From: Mycobacterium sp. SMC-4
Lineage (GTDB): Bacteria > Actinomycetota > Actinomycetes > Mycobacteriales > Mycobacteriaceae
DNA length: 64,000 nucleotides
Direction of reading: 5' to 3'
Assembly (NCBI RefSeq): GCF_025263265.1
Contig: NZ_CP079869.1
Coordinates: 1,674,001-1,738,000, forward strand
Position 1 is the first letter of the stretch. Each line of letters starts with the position of its first letter. The notes beneath the pieces are model-generated. The model was given only the letters and a program-made list of their open reading frames with translations. It searched no databases and was not told where the DNA came from. Positions 24,342 through 32,234 of this stretch are shown in pieces. The translations under genes were made by a program, and so were the position numbers.

Positions 24342-25333
24342 TCGTCCTGACCCAAGAGCAGGCGGCGAATCTGTTGTGGCGCGATCAGTTCCGCCACGCC
24401 CGCCTGCTGGGCCGGCGGCTCAATGACGGCAAGTACGCCTACCCAGAGTCGGTGCTGACCGATCCCGCGCACGCGCGCTGGCATTCGCTGCTGCGGCAGG
24501 GAACGATCACCCCCGCCGGGAGTTTGACGTTCACCCCGGTCGCGGAGGGGCAGCGGTTCAGCGTCCTGGTCGACGGCAAAGAGATGTACCTTCAGCCGGG
24601 TGCCGAACCGACGACGTACGGCTTCCCGGTTCCGGACTTGTTCGATATGCCGGCCGCGAATCTGTACCGCTTCGAGGCGCACCGCAACCGTGATGCTGTC
24701 GCTTCCGGCGACTACAAGAACAACCGCCGCCGCGTCGAGCTGATCAAAGAGCACAGCACCGGCTATGCGGCCGGGGAAACGCTCTGGGCGTCGTGGTCGC
24801 TGATAATGACCGATCAGCGTGAAGGTTTCACCACCGACAACTGCACCCTGATCCACCAGTGGCACGGCTCGTATTCCAGCGCGTTTCTCTATCCGGTGTT
24901 CTGGGTGGGGTTGCGCGACAGCACCCTTGAGGTGTGCACCCGGTCCAGCGCGGACGGCGACAAGCACACCCACTACTTTGAGCCGTTCGATCCGCCGTCT
25001 GGGCAGCCGAACCACTTCGTGGTGTCGGGGCTGCTGGGCGAGTCGGGGCACCTGAATGTGTGGCTCAACGGTGAGCAGGTCGTCGATGTGGATATCCCGA
25101 TCGGCTACTACAGCGAGCCTTACCCGCTGGCTTATCCCCAGTTCGGCATCTACATGAACAACGCGCACAGCGTCGACGTGCTGTACCACGCGAACGTCGA
25201 ATACGGGCTGTCGGATCTGTCGGCGCGGATCACCGACCCGGTGACAGTGCCGACCCCGCCGGAAGGCTGGCCAGTGGTCGAATACTTCCCCAGTGACGAC
25301 CTGTTCCCCGCAACCAACATCTACCCCTCGTAG
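24338..25333 (+). CDS. Minor tail protein resembling heparin-lyase-like polysaccharide-binding folds
   Basis: 331 residues, GTG start overlapping the previous stop (GTGTGA). From about residue 110 the protein follows the layout of polysaccharide-lyase/LamG-like beta-jelly rolls: NLYRFEAHRNRDAVASGDYKN, then ETLWASWSLIM, LIHQWHG (around residue 170), and LNVWLNGEQVVDVDIPIGY. The FQWH-type motif is reminiscent of heparin lyase I-like proteins. It may bind or trim mycobacterial surface glycans. Enzyme activity is not shown. Confidence 0.55.
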   Translation: MIVLTQEQAANLLWRDQFRHARLLGRRLNDGKYAYPESVLTDPAHARWHSLLRQGTITPAGSLTFTPVAEGQRFSVLVDGKEMYLQPGAEPTTYGFPVPDLFDMPAANLYRFEAHRNRDAVASGDYKNNRRRVELIKEHSTGYAAGETLWASWSLIMTDQREGFTTDNCTLIHQWHGSYSSAFLYPVFWVGLRDSTLEVCTRSSADGDKHTHYFEPFDPPSGQPNHFVVSGLLGESGHLNVWLNGEQVVDVDIPIGYYSEPYPLAYPQFGIYMNNAHSVDVLYHANVEYGLSDLSARITDPVTVPTPPEGWPVVEYFPSDDLFPATNIYPS

Positions 25334-25341
25334 GAGCAGTT

Positions 25342-26058
25342 ATGGCGGGTTACACCAAGCAGACGTGGTCTCCCGGATCGGGTGGTGGAACACCGTTCTC
25401 AGCGGCAAGGATGCAGCACATCGAGGACGGCATCGAGGCGATGTCGCCGAACATTCAGACATTCACCACGAGCGGCACCTGGACGAAACCCGAAGGCGCG
25501 GTGCTGGTGGACGTGTACCTCGTGGGTCCGGGCGGCGGCGGCGGTGCGGGTGCTCGGCAACCTTCGGGCACGGCGTCTTGCGGTGGCGGGGCGGGGGGTG
25601 CAGGCAGTATCACGCGTGCGACTCTGGCCGCTTCTGATCTGACGCCCACGGTCGCGGTGACGGTCGGGACGGGCGGCGCTGGTGGCGCCGCGCAAACCGC
25701 GGACGGTTCGGCAGGTGCGAACGGCTCTCCCGGGTCGTCGGGTACGTCATTCGGGAGTTACCTCGCCGCGGCGCGGGGGCAGGCCGGTGGGGGTGGCGGC
25801 GCGGCGACGGCGGGGACTGCCGGGTCGGCGGGCGGTACGCCCGGTGGTGCTGGCGGAACGGTGTCGTCACCTAACGGGCGGTTTGGAAACGGTGGTGCTG
25901 GCGGCGCGGGTTCCACGTCCGGGGCTGGCGGCGCGGGCGGTAACGGCGCGACCCCCGGCGGCGGTGGGGGTGGTGGTGGCGCGTCGCTGAATGGGAACAA
26001 CTCCGGGGCCGGTGGTAACGGCGGCGACGGTTTGTGTGTCGTCGTCACCTACTTCTAG
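25342..26058 (+). CDS. Glycine-rich tail fibre tip protein
   Basis: 238 residues. The N-terminus (YTKQTWSPGSGGGTPFSAARMQHIEDGIEA) is a fibre-attachment segment followed by FTTSGTWTKPEGAVLVDVYLVG, a glycine-rich-domain signature. The rest is dominated by Gly-Gly-x repeats forming a polyglycine-II type tip, as in many siphophage receptor-binding fibres, and ends DGLCVVVTYF. The last 192 nt overlap, antisense, the 3' end of the membrane gene at 25867-27345. Confidence 0.8.
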   Translation: MAGYTKQTWSPGSGGGTPFSAARMQHIEDGIEAMSPNIQTFTTSGTWTKPEGAVLVDVYLVGPGGGGGAGARQPSGTASCGGGAGGAGSITRATLAASDLTPTVAVTVGTGGAGGAAQTADGSAGANGSPGSSGTSFGSYLAAARGQAGGGGGAATAGTAGSAGGTPGGAGGTVSSPNGRFGNGGAGGAGSTSGAGGAGGNGATPGGGGGGGGASLNGNNSGAGGNGGDGLCVVVTYF

Positions 26059-27345
26059 GTCCATGACGTAGAGGTATCCGATAGCGAGGGCGAACAGAAT
26101 CATGGTCCGCTGCTCGCCGTACAGGGTGGTGTTGTCGGCCATGCCGTGCAGGAACACCCATGCGACCACACACAGCGCGAGGACAGCGGTTCTGCGGTCA
26201 CGGACTGTGGGCTGAGAGGCCGCGACCCGCAGCCCTAAGAGGATCGTCGCCGCCACAAACGCGACAACGACGAGGGCTGCCAGGATTCCCGAGTTCGCCC
26301 ACGCCGCGATGATGAAATTGTGGGGCGGGGTTCGCCGCGACGTGAATGCGACGATCTCTTCAGCCCAGCCGCCGAACCCCAATCCGAGAAAGAAATGGTC
26401 CTGGAACAACGCGGAAGCTCCCTCCCATATCGGCCGCCGGCCTTCGAGGAGGCTGTATTCCGATCGGGCGAAGAACTCCGGGGACGCCTTTTGCAGGATC
26501 TCCATCATCATCGGCGTGACGAGTGGCAGTAGCAGCACCACGGGAATCGCCGCCAGCACCGCGAAACCATGCAACATGTGCGGCAGCAGCAGGATCATGA
26601 TCGCGCATCCTGTGGCGACGAAGATCGCTGTTTTCGAGCCTGTGAAGACAGTGCCGGTGAAGGCCAGTGCCGCCGCCCAGTACAGCCATCGGCTGCCGGT
26701 GCGCCGTGCGGTGATGATGTAGAGCAGCGCGGCGATGCCGCCTAGCAGCGATGCGATGTTGCCGTTGACGAAGACACCGCCGGCTTTGTCCGCGTACCAC
26801 ACGTTGTTCGACAGCGTGGTGTAAAGGTCGACGGACTGGGGGCCGACCAGGAGCGGGGCCAGTTCAGAGTTCAGGAAACGCTGCTCGGTGTGCGGGTTGC
26901 TCCGGAAAACGATCGCCAGCACCGATTGGGCAGCCACGCCGGGGACTGTCCACATCACGAGGGTGTCGAGGAGTCGGGGGTTGTCCTTGGCGACGACGAT
27001 GACTTCCCGCAGCCACAGCAGGAACACGGTGCTGCGAACCGCCGTGGCTGCGCCGCTGTTGACGCCGTCGGGGGTTGCCCAGAGCAGCGAGACCACGGTG
27101 ATCGCCACGAACATGCACATGATGGCGATGAGCGGGCTCTGCGCTGCTGGTCGGCCGCGTGCGGCTGATCCCATGACGCAGGTGCTCAGCGTCCAGAGCA
27201 CCGCGGCTGTGGCGAGTTCGGCATGGATTCCCGGCAAGTAGAGCTGCGGGACGAGAAGCACGACGACGCCGATCAGCCGTATTCGGTGGGGCACCACCAC
27301 GTTGGTCACCAGTGTCGCTGCCGCGATAGTCACGGCCGTCAGCAT
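25867..27345 (-). CDS. O-antigen ligase/polymerase-like membrane protein (antisense cargo gene)
   Basis: 492 residues, ATG with a GGGGGA ribosome-binding site. It has about 10-12 hydrophobic helices and a long extracytoplasmic loop with NNVWYADKAGGVFVNGN, TGSKTAIF, RRPIWEGASALFQDHFFLGLGFGG and PHNFIIAAWANSG. This is the layout of Wzy/WaaL (O-antigen ligase) family glycan polymerases/ligases. It is the only gene on the minus strand of the late region apart from the IS. It probably changes the host surface glycan during lysogeny. The last 60 or so residues, basic and Ala/Thr-rich, lie opposite the glycine-rich gene. Confidence 0.75.
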   Translation of the reverse strand: MLTAVTIAAATLVTNVVVPHRIRLIGVVVLLVPQLYLPGIHAELATAAVLWTLSTCVMGSAARGRPAAQSPLIAIMCMFVAITVVSLLWATPDGVNSGAATAVRSTVFLLWLREVIVVAKDNPRLLDTLVMWTVPGVAAQSVLAIVFRSNPHTEQRFLNSELAPLLVGPQSVDLYTTLSNNVWYADKAGGVFVNGNIASLLGGIAALLYIITARRTGSRWLYWAAALAFTGTVFTGSKTAIFVATGCAIMILLLPHMLHGFAVLAAIPVVLLLPLVTPMMMEILQKASPEFFARSEYSLLEGRRPIWEGASALFQDHFFLGLGFGGWAEEIVAFTSRRTPPHNFIIAAWANSGILAALVVVAFVAATILLGLRVAASQPTVRDRRTAVLALCVVAWVFLHGMADNTTLYGEQRTMILFALAIGYLYVMDLEVGDDDTQTVAAVTTGPGVVPIQRRATTTPTAAGGRAVTARAASPGRGTRAASTTVSKPPVR

Positions 27346-27388
27346 GCGTCCCCCATAGTCGGCGCAGTTTACCTATCAGGAGGTCACC

Positions 27389-27409
27389 ATGAGACGAGTT
27401 CACCGGTGA
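27389..27409 (+). promoter_or_regulatory. Six-codon leader (MRRVHR) with strong Shine-Dalgarno
   Basis: TATCAGGAGG precedes ATG AGA CGA GTT CAC CGG TGA. The stop overlaps the GTG start of the next gene (GTGA), so ribosomes loaded on this leader could reinitiate on the hydrolase. The two adjacent Arg codons resemble leader-type control, though this is inference. The alternative is that the ATG is incidental and the SD serves the GTG 21 nt downstream of it, which is too far for direct use. Confidence 0.5.
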
Positions 27410-27987
27410 CCGTCGTCATCACCGTGGGCGGCGCGAACTTCGGCCTCACCGACGGAGTGGGGCGCGCTCTGGGTGGGTATGTGCGCCGCCAGCACCGCCG
27501 CCACAAGATCGGGCCAGCGCAACCGTCGATCCCGTTCTCCCTGGCGCGGCGGGTGGCCGAGCAGCAGTACGCGAACCTGCGCGAGGCCGCCCTGTCCATG
27601 CGGGAGCCGTTCGAGCTGTGGGGGGCGTCGTCGGGCGCTGAACGCATCGCCGAACTGCTGCACGAAACCGCGCCTGAGCACCTGGCCCGGGTTGTGCTGC
27701 TCGGCTGCCCCGCCTCCCAGCACGGCGGCGTCGGGGGTGTCGGGTTCCGCGGCCCCCGCACACCCGTGCCGTCCACCCGGTTCGAGACCCTGGTGATTGC
27801 CCGCCTCGGTGACCCGTTCGCCAACGCCGACCAGTGGGGCATCTCTCAGCCCCGCACCGAAGCCGCCATGACGCTGTCCCGGCTCCTGGGCGGCGGTTTG
27901 GCGCACGCCGACTACAGCGGCGTGGATCTCGACGAGTGCCGCACCCGCGCCGCCGAAGGAAACACGCGATTCCTGGTGGCTCCGTGA
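27406..27987 (+). CDS. Phage alpha/beta (serine) hydrolase, PE-PPE/cutinase-like
   Basis: 193 residues from the GTG inside the leader stop. It starts with a strand (VTVVITVGGANFGLTDG), then FELWGASSGAERIAELL, a GxSxG nucleophile elbow (GASSG, about residues 75-79). The probable acid is the Asp in IARLGDPFAN and the probable His is in LAHADYSGVDL, giving a Ser-Asp-His order. It resembles the small serine hydrolases that mycobacteriophages encode near tail and lysis genes. The substrate is unknown; a lipid ester of the mycobacterial envelope is plausible. The stop overlaps the next GTG. Confidence 0.65.
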   Translation: MTVVITVGGANFGLTDGVGRALGGYVRRQHRRHKIGPAQPSIPFSLARRVAEQQYANLREAALSMREPFELWGASSGAERIAELLHETAPEHLARVVLLGCPASQHGGVGGVGFRGPRTPVPSTRFETLVIARLGDPFANADQWGISQPRTEAAMTLSRLLGGGLAHADYSGVDLDECRTRAAEGNTRFLVAP

Positions 27988-28142
27988 GGCCGGCGCTGAC
28001 GGCTGTCGCGGTGGGTGCTGCGACAGGGGCTGTCCTGGTGCTGCTCGGCTGCTGGGCGGTGATGATGTACGGCCCGGAAACCCTGTTCGAGTGGAACGAC
28101 ATCGTCTACGACGCTGATGGCCAATACGCGGGGCTGCGGTGA
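27984..28142 (+). CDS. Small membrane protein
   Basis: 52 residues, GTG start within the previous stop (GTGA). One transmembrane helix (about residues 5-29, LTAVAVGAATGAVLVLLGCWAV) and a short acidic C-terminal tail. It is coupled to the next small gene by another GTGA overlap. Function unknown; it may take part in lysis or membrane modification. Confidence 0.55.
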   Translation: MRPALTAVAVGAATGAVLVLLGCWAVMMYGPETLFEWNDIVYDADGQYAGLR

Positions 28143-28270
28143 GTAACTGGTGGCGTCACCTCGCCTGGTTCGACGTCAAACGCGCCCGACTTTGGCAAGG
28201 CGTCATCTGCACCGGAGTAGTGCTGGCGTTCGTGCTCATCGTCGCCGCGGTGTTCGCCGACATCCCCTAG
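28139..28270 (+). CDS. Small membrane protein
   Basis: 43 residues, GTGA overlap with the preceding gene. A basic, Trp-rich N-terminus (NWWRHLAWFDVKRARLW) leads into one transmembrane helix (about residues 20-41). No family recognised. It sits just upstream of the LysA gene. Confidence 0.5.
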   Translation: MSNWWRHLAWFDVKRARLWQGVICTGVVLAFVLIVAAVFADIP

Positions 28271-28291
28271 GCCCCACCCCCTCTCGTCCAC

Positions 28292-28313
28292 CCTGCCGAA
28301 TTTCGACGGCAGG
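28292..28313 (+). other. Stem-loop before the endolysin gene
   Basis: CCTGCCG (28292-28298) pairs with CGGCAGG (28307-28313) around AATTTCGA, 30 nt before the LysA start. No U-run follows. It may modulate endolysin translation. Confidence 0.45.
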
Positions 28314-28342
28314 CCTGGCAACCATGCCCGAAAGGACCGCCC

Positions 28343-29260
28343 ATGGCAGACAGAACCGTCTACGGACGCACACACTCCGAGAACGGTTGGCGCATGGTCG
28401 ATCGCAACTCGTGCCGCCACGTCCTCATCCCCGGAACCAACATCCGCATCTGGATTCGCGAAGGCCAGCCCGAGAAGATCCTCGGCGCGTTCGCCGCCGA
28501 CTTCAACGCCCACGTCGAACCGCTGCGCCAGGAGGACAGCGGCGGCTGGACCGAAACGAACGACGTGGCGTCGAGCAACCACCTGTCCGGCACCGCCATG
28601 GACCTCAACTGGCACGGCCCAGACAAGCAGCGCTTCCGGCTGGGCATCACCGAGCAGCAGGCATACCCGCCGCCCAAGGACGCACGGCTACGTGAGCTGA
28701 TCGCCTTCTACGAGGGCATGGTGTTCTGCGGCGGTCTCTGGTCGATCCGCGACTGGATGCACTTTCAGATGGGCGCCAACACCTACGGCTCGCAGCATGT
28801 CGCAAAGGTGAACGACTTCATCGCCCGCAAGATCCGCCCCGACGGGTTCTCCACGTTCAAGCGGGCAGGCGCACCGTCATCGCCCGTGCCGGTGACGTAC
28901 TGGGCTGAGGAAGGCCACAAGGGTGAGCACGTGAAGCGGCTGCAGGCGTTCCTCAATACCCGCGGCGCAGGTCTGGCCGTCGACGGCGACTTCGGCCCGC
29001 TCACCAAGGCCGCCGTCCAGGCATTCCAGAGCGATGCGCGCATCGCCGCTGACGGCATCGTCGGCCCGATCACCCTGCAGAAACTCAAGGAGGCCGGGTT
29101 CAACCCGGATGGCGCACCCGCCCCGCCGCCTGTGAAGCGGTTCCCGCAGGACTACTCCGACCGCGAGCTGCTGGAGTACATCGCCGCGCAGCTCGGCCCC
29201 GGCCACGAGTCGTGGCAGTCGAAGGGGATGACGTTGCGCGACAAGGTGTGGGGGCTCTGA
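28343..29260 (+). CDS. lysA: Endolysin LysA: M15 peptidase plus peptidoglycan-binding domain
   Basis: 305 residues. The N-terminal zinc peptidase of the M15 (VanY-like) type shows SNHLSGTAMD (SxHxxGxAxD; His80, Asp87) and the second zinc His in RDWMHFQMG (His140). It would cut the peptide stems of peptidoglycan. Residues about 187-250 form a PG-binding-1 domain (GEHVKRLQAFLNTRG, VDGDFGPLTKAAVQAFQ, DGIVGPITLQKL). The C-terminal 45 residues hold DYSDRELLEYIAAQLGP. An AAAGGA-type ribosome-binding site precedes the ATG. It works with the holin and LysB. Confidence 0.9.
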   Translation: MADRTVYGRTHSENGWRMVDRNSCRHVLIPGTNIRIWIREGQPEKILGAFAADFNAHVEPLRQEDSGGWTETNDVASSNHLSGTAMDLNWHGPDKQRFRLGITEQQAYPPPKDARLRELIAFYEGMVFCGGLWSIRDWMHFQMGANTYGSQHVAKVNDFIARKIRPDGFSTFKRAGAPSSPVPVTYWAEEGHKGEHVKRLQAFLNTRGAGLAVDGDFGPLTKAAVQAFQSDARIAADGIVGPITLQKLKEAGFNPDGAPAPPPVKRFPQDYSDRELLEYIAAQLGPGHESWQSKGMTLRDKVWGL

Positions 29261-29379
29261 TGTTCGGACTGATGACCGATGTCCCACCTTGCAGTTGTGG
29301 CCAGCGGGTGAGTCCGCACTGCGTGCACCACGGCGCCGCCTGGAATCGCATCGCCGAACGAGTGAACGCTGATGCCTGA
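29260..29379 (+). CDS. Very small Cys/His-containing protein (candidate)
   Basis: 39 residues, ATG overlapping the LysA stop (TGATG) and stop overlapping the LysB start by 8 nt. It contains PPCSCG and HCVHHG, a possible metal knuckle. The overlaps support translation, but size makes the call uncertain. Confidence 0.5.
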   Translation: MFGLMTDVPPCSCGQRVSPHCVHHGAAWNRIAERVNADA

Positions 29380-30592
29380 ACTCAAAGTCGGCTACCAGGG
29401 GCCGCTCTACGATCCCTGGTACACCTGGGCCACCAAGTACGCCAGCAGTTACGCGTTCCTGCTCGGGCCGCGGGACGGCTACTACGGCAACGATGAGGCC
29501 GCATTCACCCGGGAGATGCAGCGCCACCTCGGCATGGTGCAGGACGGCATCTTCGGGGATCGTCTCGCCGCCCGCGTCGGCTACGTCTGGCCCGGCCAGT
29601 CAGCGCCCTCGAAGGTTGAGCAGCGCCGGCCGATTTGGTTCTACTCCAACCCAGGCAGCGGCGCCGGCTGGGATGTCGGTCCTGGGTTCGTTGTCGGGGA
29701 GATGGTCGCCGGGAAGCGTTGGAATCACGTCGGTCGCGAGTCGCTGCGTATCAATCACCAGCCGGTGGGGTCGATCATCGGCGGCTACCTCGGCCTGATG
29801 GGCGGCGACCCGAAGCACTCCTACCTCGACGTGCTGGAAGACCAGAAACGCGAGCAGGCCAAGCTGCTGCGCGATAACCCCGACGTGCAGCGCGCCATGA
29901 CGGCACGTCGTGCGGACCCGAAAGCCGCGGTCGACGTCGAGCTGTGGTTCCAGGGGTACAGCCAGAAAGCAGACGGCGCCCTCGAAGCGGTCGCCGCCTT
30001 GTTCGGTGACGGGGGAGAGTTCGCCCTGATCCGCGACCGGATCGACGGGATCATCTGCCACGGCAACCCCGCCACCGCCGAGACCGGGATCGCGCGCAAG
30101 ACATTCCCCGACTGGGTCAACCGGCTGACGGTCAACGTCAACACCCGAGACGACTTCTACGCCGTAGCCCGAGACCGGGTCCGGCCGCTGTTCTATGAGT
30201 GGTTTATTCGCGCAGAAACCGAGATCCCGTTCGTGGTGTACACCGCGCAGATCATCATCCCTGCGATGCTCAACCTGCTCATGCCCGGACTTGGCAGCGG
30301 AACGCTATCCCCGGTCGCCACCAATGTCCTGGCCGGGGCGACGGGTGTCGATGCCAACCTGATGGGCACCGTCGTTCAGCAGGTCAACACCACCCGCCAG
30401 AAACCCAACCCTGCCTTGATCGAGTTCCTGTCGGTGCGCGGCATTCTCACCCACCTGCCCGATCTGATCCACCTGATGGCCGCGCTACCCGGCCTGCAGT
30501 CCCATGGCACCTACCACCTGCCGCGGCCGGAGTTCGGCGGCCGCGACGGACACATGGTCGCTTACGACCACATCGCAGCATTCCGACGATAG
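29372..30592 (+). CDS. lysB: LysB mycolylarabinogalactan esterase
   Basis: 406 residues. Residues about 20-75 resemble a PG-binding-like domain (AFTREMQRHLGMVQDGIFGDRLAARVGYVW). The rest is a cutinase-like alpha/beta hydrolase that releases the outer membrane by cleaving mycolates from arabinogalactan. The nucleophile elbow is ELWFQGYSQKADGA (Ser197); most LysB proteins have GYSQGA, so Lys replaces Gly here. A likely catalytic His lies near the C-terminus (GRDGHMVAYDH). Its position after LysA and before the holins is canonical. Confidence 0.88.
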   Translation: MPELKVGYQGPLYDPWYTWATKYASSYAFLLGPRDGYYGNDEAAFTREMQRHLGMVQDGIFGDRLAARVGYVWPGQSAPSKVEQRRPIWFYSNPGSGAGWDVGPGFVVGEMVAGKRWNHVGRESLRINHQPVGSIIGGYLGLMGGDPKHSYLDVLEDQKREQAKLLRDNPDVQRAMTARRADPKAAVDVELWFQGYSQKADGALEAVAALFGDGGEFALIRDRIDGIICHGNPATAETGIARKTFPDWVNRLTVNVNTRDDFYAVARDRVRPLFYEWFIRAETEIPFVVYTAQIIIPAMLNLLMPGLGSGTLSPVATNVLAGATGVDANLMGTVVQQVNTTRQKPNPALIEFLSVRGILTHLPDLIHLMAALPGLQSHGTYHLPRPEFGGRDGHMVAYDHIAAFRR

Positions 30593-30600
30593 GAGACACC

Positions 30601-30798
30601 ATGAACTGGCAGCACTATTGGAAATCCATCCTCGCGTTCCTGTCGCTGGTCACGACCAACGTCGCTGTGGCGCTGGTGCAATCTGGCCAGCCGTGGCCCG
30701 AGACCGGCCAAGAGTGGGGTGTGTTCGCCCTGACCACCACCCTCGGCACCTGGCTCGTCTTCCAGAAAGGCAACGCACCCAAGCGCAGTGACGCGTAG
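30601..30798 (+). CDS. Holin
   Basis: 65 residues, AGGAGA ribosome-binding site 8 nt after the LysB stop. Two transmembrane helices (about residues 8-27 and 37-55; SILAFLSLVTTNVAVALV and WGVFALTTTLGTWLVFQ) with a short turn and a basic tail (KGNAPKRSDA) fit a class II-type holin that times lysis. The stop overlaps the next GTG. Confidence 0.75.
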   Translation: MNWQHYWKSILAFLSLVTTNVAVALVQSGQPWPETGQEWGVFALTTTLGTWLVFQKGNAPKRSDA

Positions 30799-31328
30799 TG
30801 ACCGCCACGGTTGAGCCGACAGCCGCGAATCGAATCGGGATGGACAGGTTCATGACTCGCCTGACGCCCACGTGCAGCAGGAGGATCCGCGTGCGCAATC
30901 TCGCCACCTCACGAATCCCACTCGGAGATGTGTGGTTCATCGTCTCAGCAGCCCAAGGCGTCGAATACCTACTCCGACCCCACGGTGTTACCCGTGTCCT
31001 CAACGTCGTCGAGGCCGCCCTACCCTTCCAGGCGTGGGCCTTGTGGCTGCTCATCCCCGCTGTAGTCGGTTTCATCGCCAACCGGTTCAAGAAGTGGCCG
31101 GTCGCGATCGGCTGCCACATGGTCTCCGCAGCTGCCTATGCCGGCCTCACATACGGGCTCATCGCCGGCGTCGTCGCCGCCAACCAGACATGGGGTTGGC
31201 AGCTCGCACCCGCTTACGCACTTCTCTTCGCGCTGCACGCGTTCTGGGTGTTCGTCGACATCTTCCGAGAACGCATCCTGCACCTGATGAGCCACCCCCG
31301 CGACCTTCCCCCAGGGGCTGCCGCGTGA
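30798..31328 (+). CDS. Second holin-like membrane protein
   Basis: 176 residues, GTG overlapping the previous stop. After a basic N-terminus of about 40 residues there are four hydrophobic helices (around 43-60, 72-94, 101-127 and 135-155). Many mycobacteriophages carry a second, larger multi-pass membrane protein beside the holin. The exact role (pinholin or antiholin) cannot be read from sequence. Confidence 0.6.
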   Translation: MTATVEPTAANRIGMDRFMTRLTPTCSRRIRVRNLATSRIPLGDVWFIVSAAQGVEYLLRPHGVTRVLNVVEAALPFQAWALWLLIPAVVGFIANRFKKWPVAIGCHMVSAAAYAGLTYGLIAGVVAANQTWGWQLAPAYALLFALHAFWVFVDIFRERILHLMSHPRDLPPGAAA

Positions 31329-31720
31329 CACTCGCCGACTACCTGTCCGGCCCCACGATCGCCGGCGCAACAGCGTTCATCGTCCTGGTCATCACTCGCA
31401 TCCCGGTCGTCAACCGACGACTGGCGCGGCTGCTCGACCCGCTGGTGAGGTGGTGGACCCGCGGCGCGCTGACTGATCAGGTCACCGAGAACGAGCGCAG
31501 GATTCTGTTCCGCCGAACCCAAGACGTCGACATCCTGGAGGCATATCAGGATGAGATTGCGCGCTGGTCCGTTGAGGTGCGGGCTATCGCGATCGAGCAC
31601 AACATCACGATCCCGCGCATGAAGACGTTCCGTCAGTTCAAGGCCGAGTGGTTGCGTGACCACCCGGAGTACGCCAACGAATTCGGGGAGCGCCGGCACA
31701 TGGAGCGCGAGGGATCGTGA
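31325..31720 (+). CDS. Lysis-cassette protein with one N-terminal membrane helix
   Basis: 131 residues from the GTG within the previous stop (GTGA). A transmembrane helix at about residues 9-26 (TIAGATAFIVLVITRIPVV) is followed by a charged helical domain rich in Arg/Glu (RRILFRRTQDVDILEAYQDEIARW), consistent with a coiled coil. Such proteins at the end of actinophage lysis cassettes have been proposed to act at the final stage of lysis; no homology is visible to me. Confidence 0.6.
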   Translation: MTLADYLSGPTIAGATAFIVLVITRIPVVNRRLARLLDPLVRWWTRGALTDQVTENERRILFRRTQDVDILEAYQDEIARWSVEVRAIAIEHNITIPRMKTFRQFKAEWLRDHPEYANEFGERRHMEREGS

Positions 31721-31824
31721 GCGCGCAGAAGGGCGACTGGGAGATCGACCTCGGCGCCGCCCTGGTCGCCGCAGTCGCGCTGGCCGGCTTCGCCGCCCTG
31801 GTCGTCTATCTCATCTGTAGCTGA
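31717..31824 (+). CDS. Small membrane protein, last gene of late operon
   Basis: 35 residues, GTGA overlap with the preceding gene. A single Ala/Val/Leu-rich helix (about residues 12-33) ending YLICS. A strong terminator lies 47 nt downstream. Confidence 0.5.
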   Translation: MSAQKGDWEIDLGAALVAAVALAGFAALVVYLICS

Positions 31825-32234
31825 ACTCTTTCAGGGGTTCGGCCCCGCTGGCGACTTACTACCGATACAACCCGCCCCACAGCTTTCCGGCTGTGGGGCG
31901 GGCTTTTGTCGTCTGCGCACACGGAATCATGGTCCGTACTGCCATTCCTCGCCGTCGTCGAGCGACCACGCCGTGTTCACTTCCGTCTCGCTGATCGCCG
32001 AACCCAGCTCGGTCGGCGCCACCTCCGTCGGCGGATCGTCCGTTTCGTCCCCCGCGCAGAAAATGCTAGCGAGTGGGTAGCGGGGGCCGGACCGCTTTCT
32101 GCAGGGGATGCGCGAGTCGGCAAGGTGTGGACCCGGTCCACGCGCGGCGTAATATGAGCAGGTCGCGAGTCATCCCGAGCCATGCCGAGAAACACCACCT
32201 ACGCAGGTCAGCAGGTGTTTAGGGCGTCTATGCT
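31825..32234. other. Right end of prophage: no convincing gene
   Basis: Apart from the terminator at 31871-31909 I see no gene here. Short open frames exist on both strands, but they lack ribosome-binding sites and have shadow-like composition. Around 32189-32219, AAACACC and GGTGTTT enclose a smaller ACCT/AGGT hairpin. This stretch is presumably attP-proximal phage DNA and may hold arm-type integrase sites. Confidence 0.5.
31871..31909 (+). terminator. Strong Rho-independent terminator of the phage late operon
   Basis: A perfect 12-bp stem CCCGCCCCACAG/CTGTGGGGCGGG (31871-31882, 31891-31902) with an 8-nt loop is followed by CTTTTGT. It ends the late transcript that carries lysis genes. Confidence 0.9.

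Noticed and set aside
31906..32198. Short open frames on both strands after the late terminator
   Set aside because: No ribosome-binding sites, no recognisable domain, and Arg-rich shadow composition.
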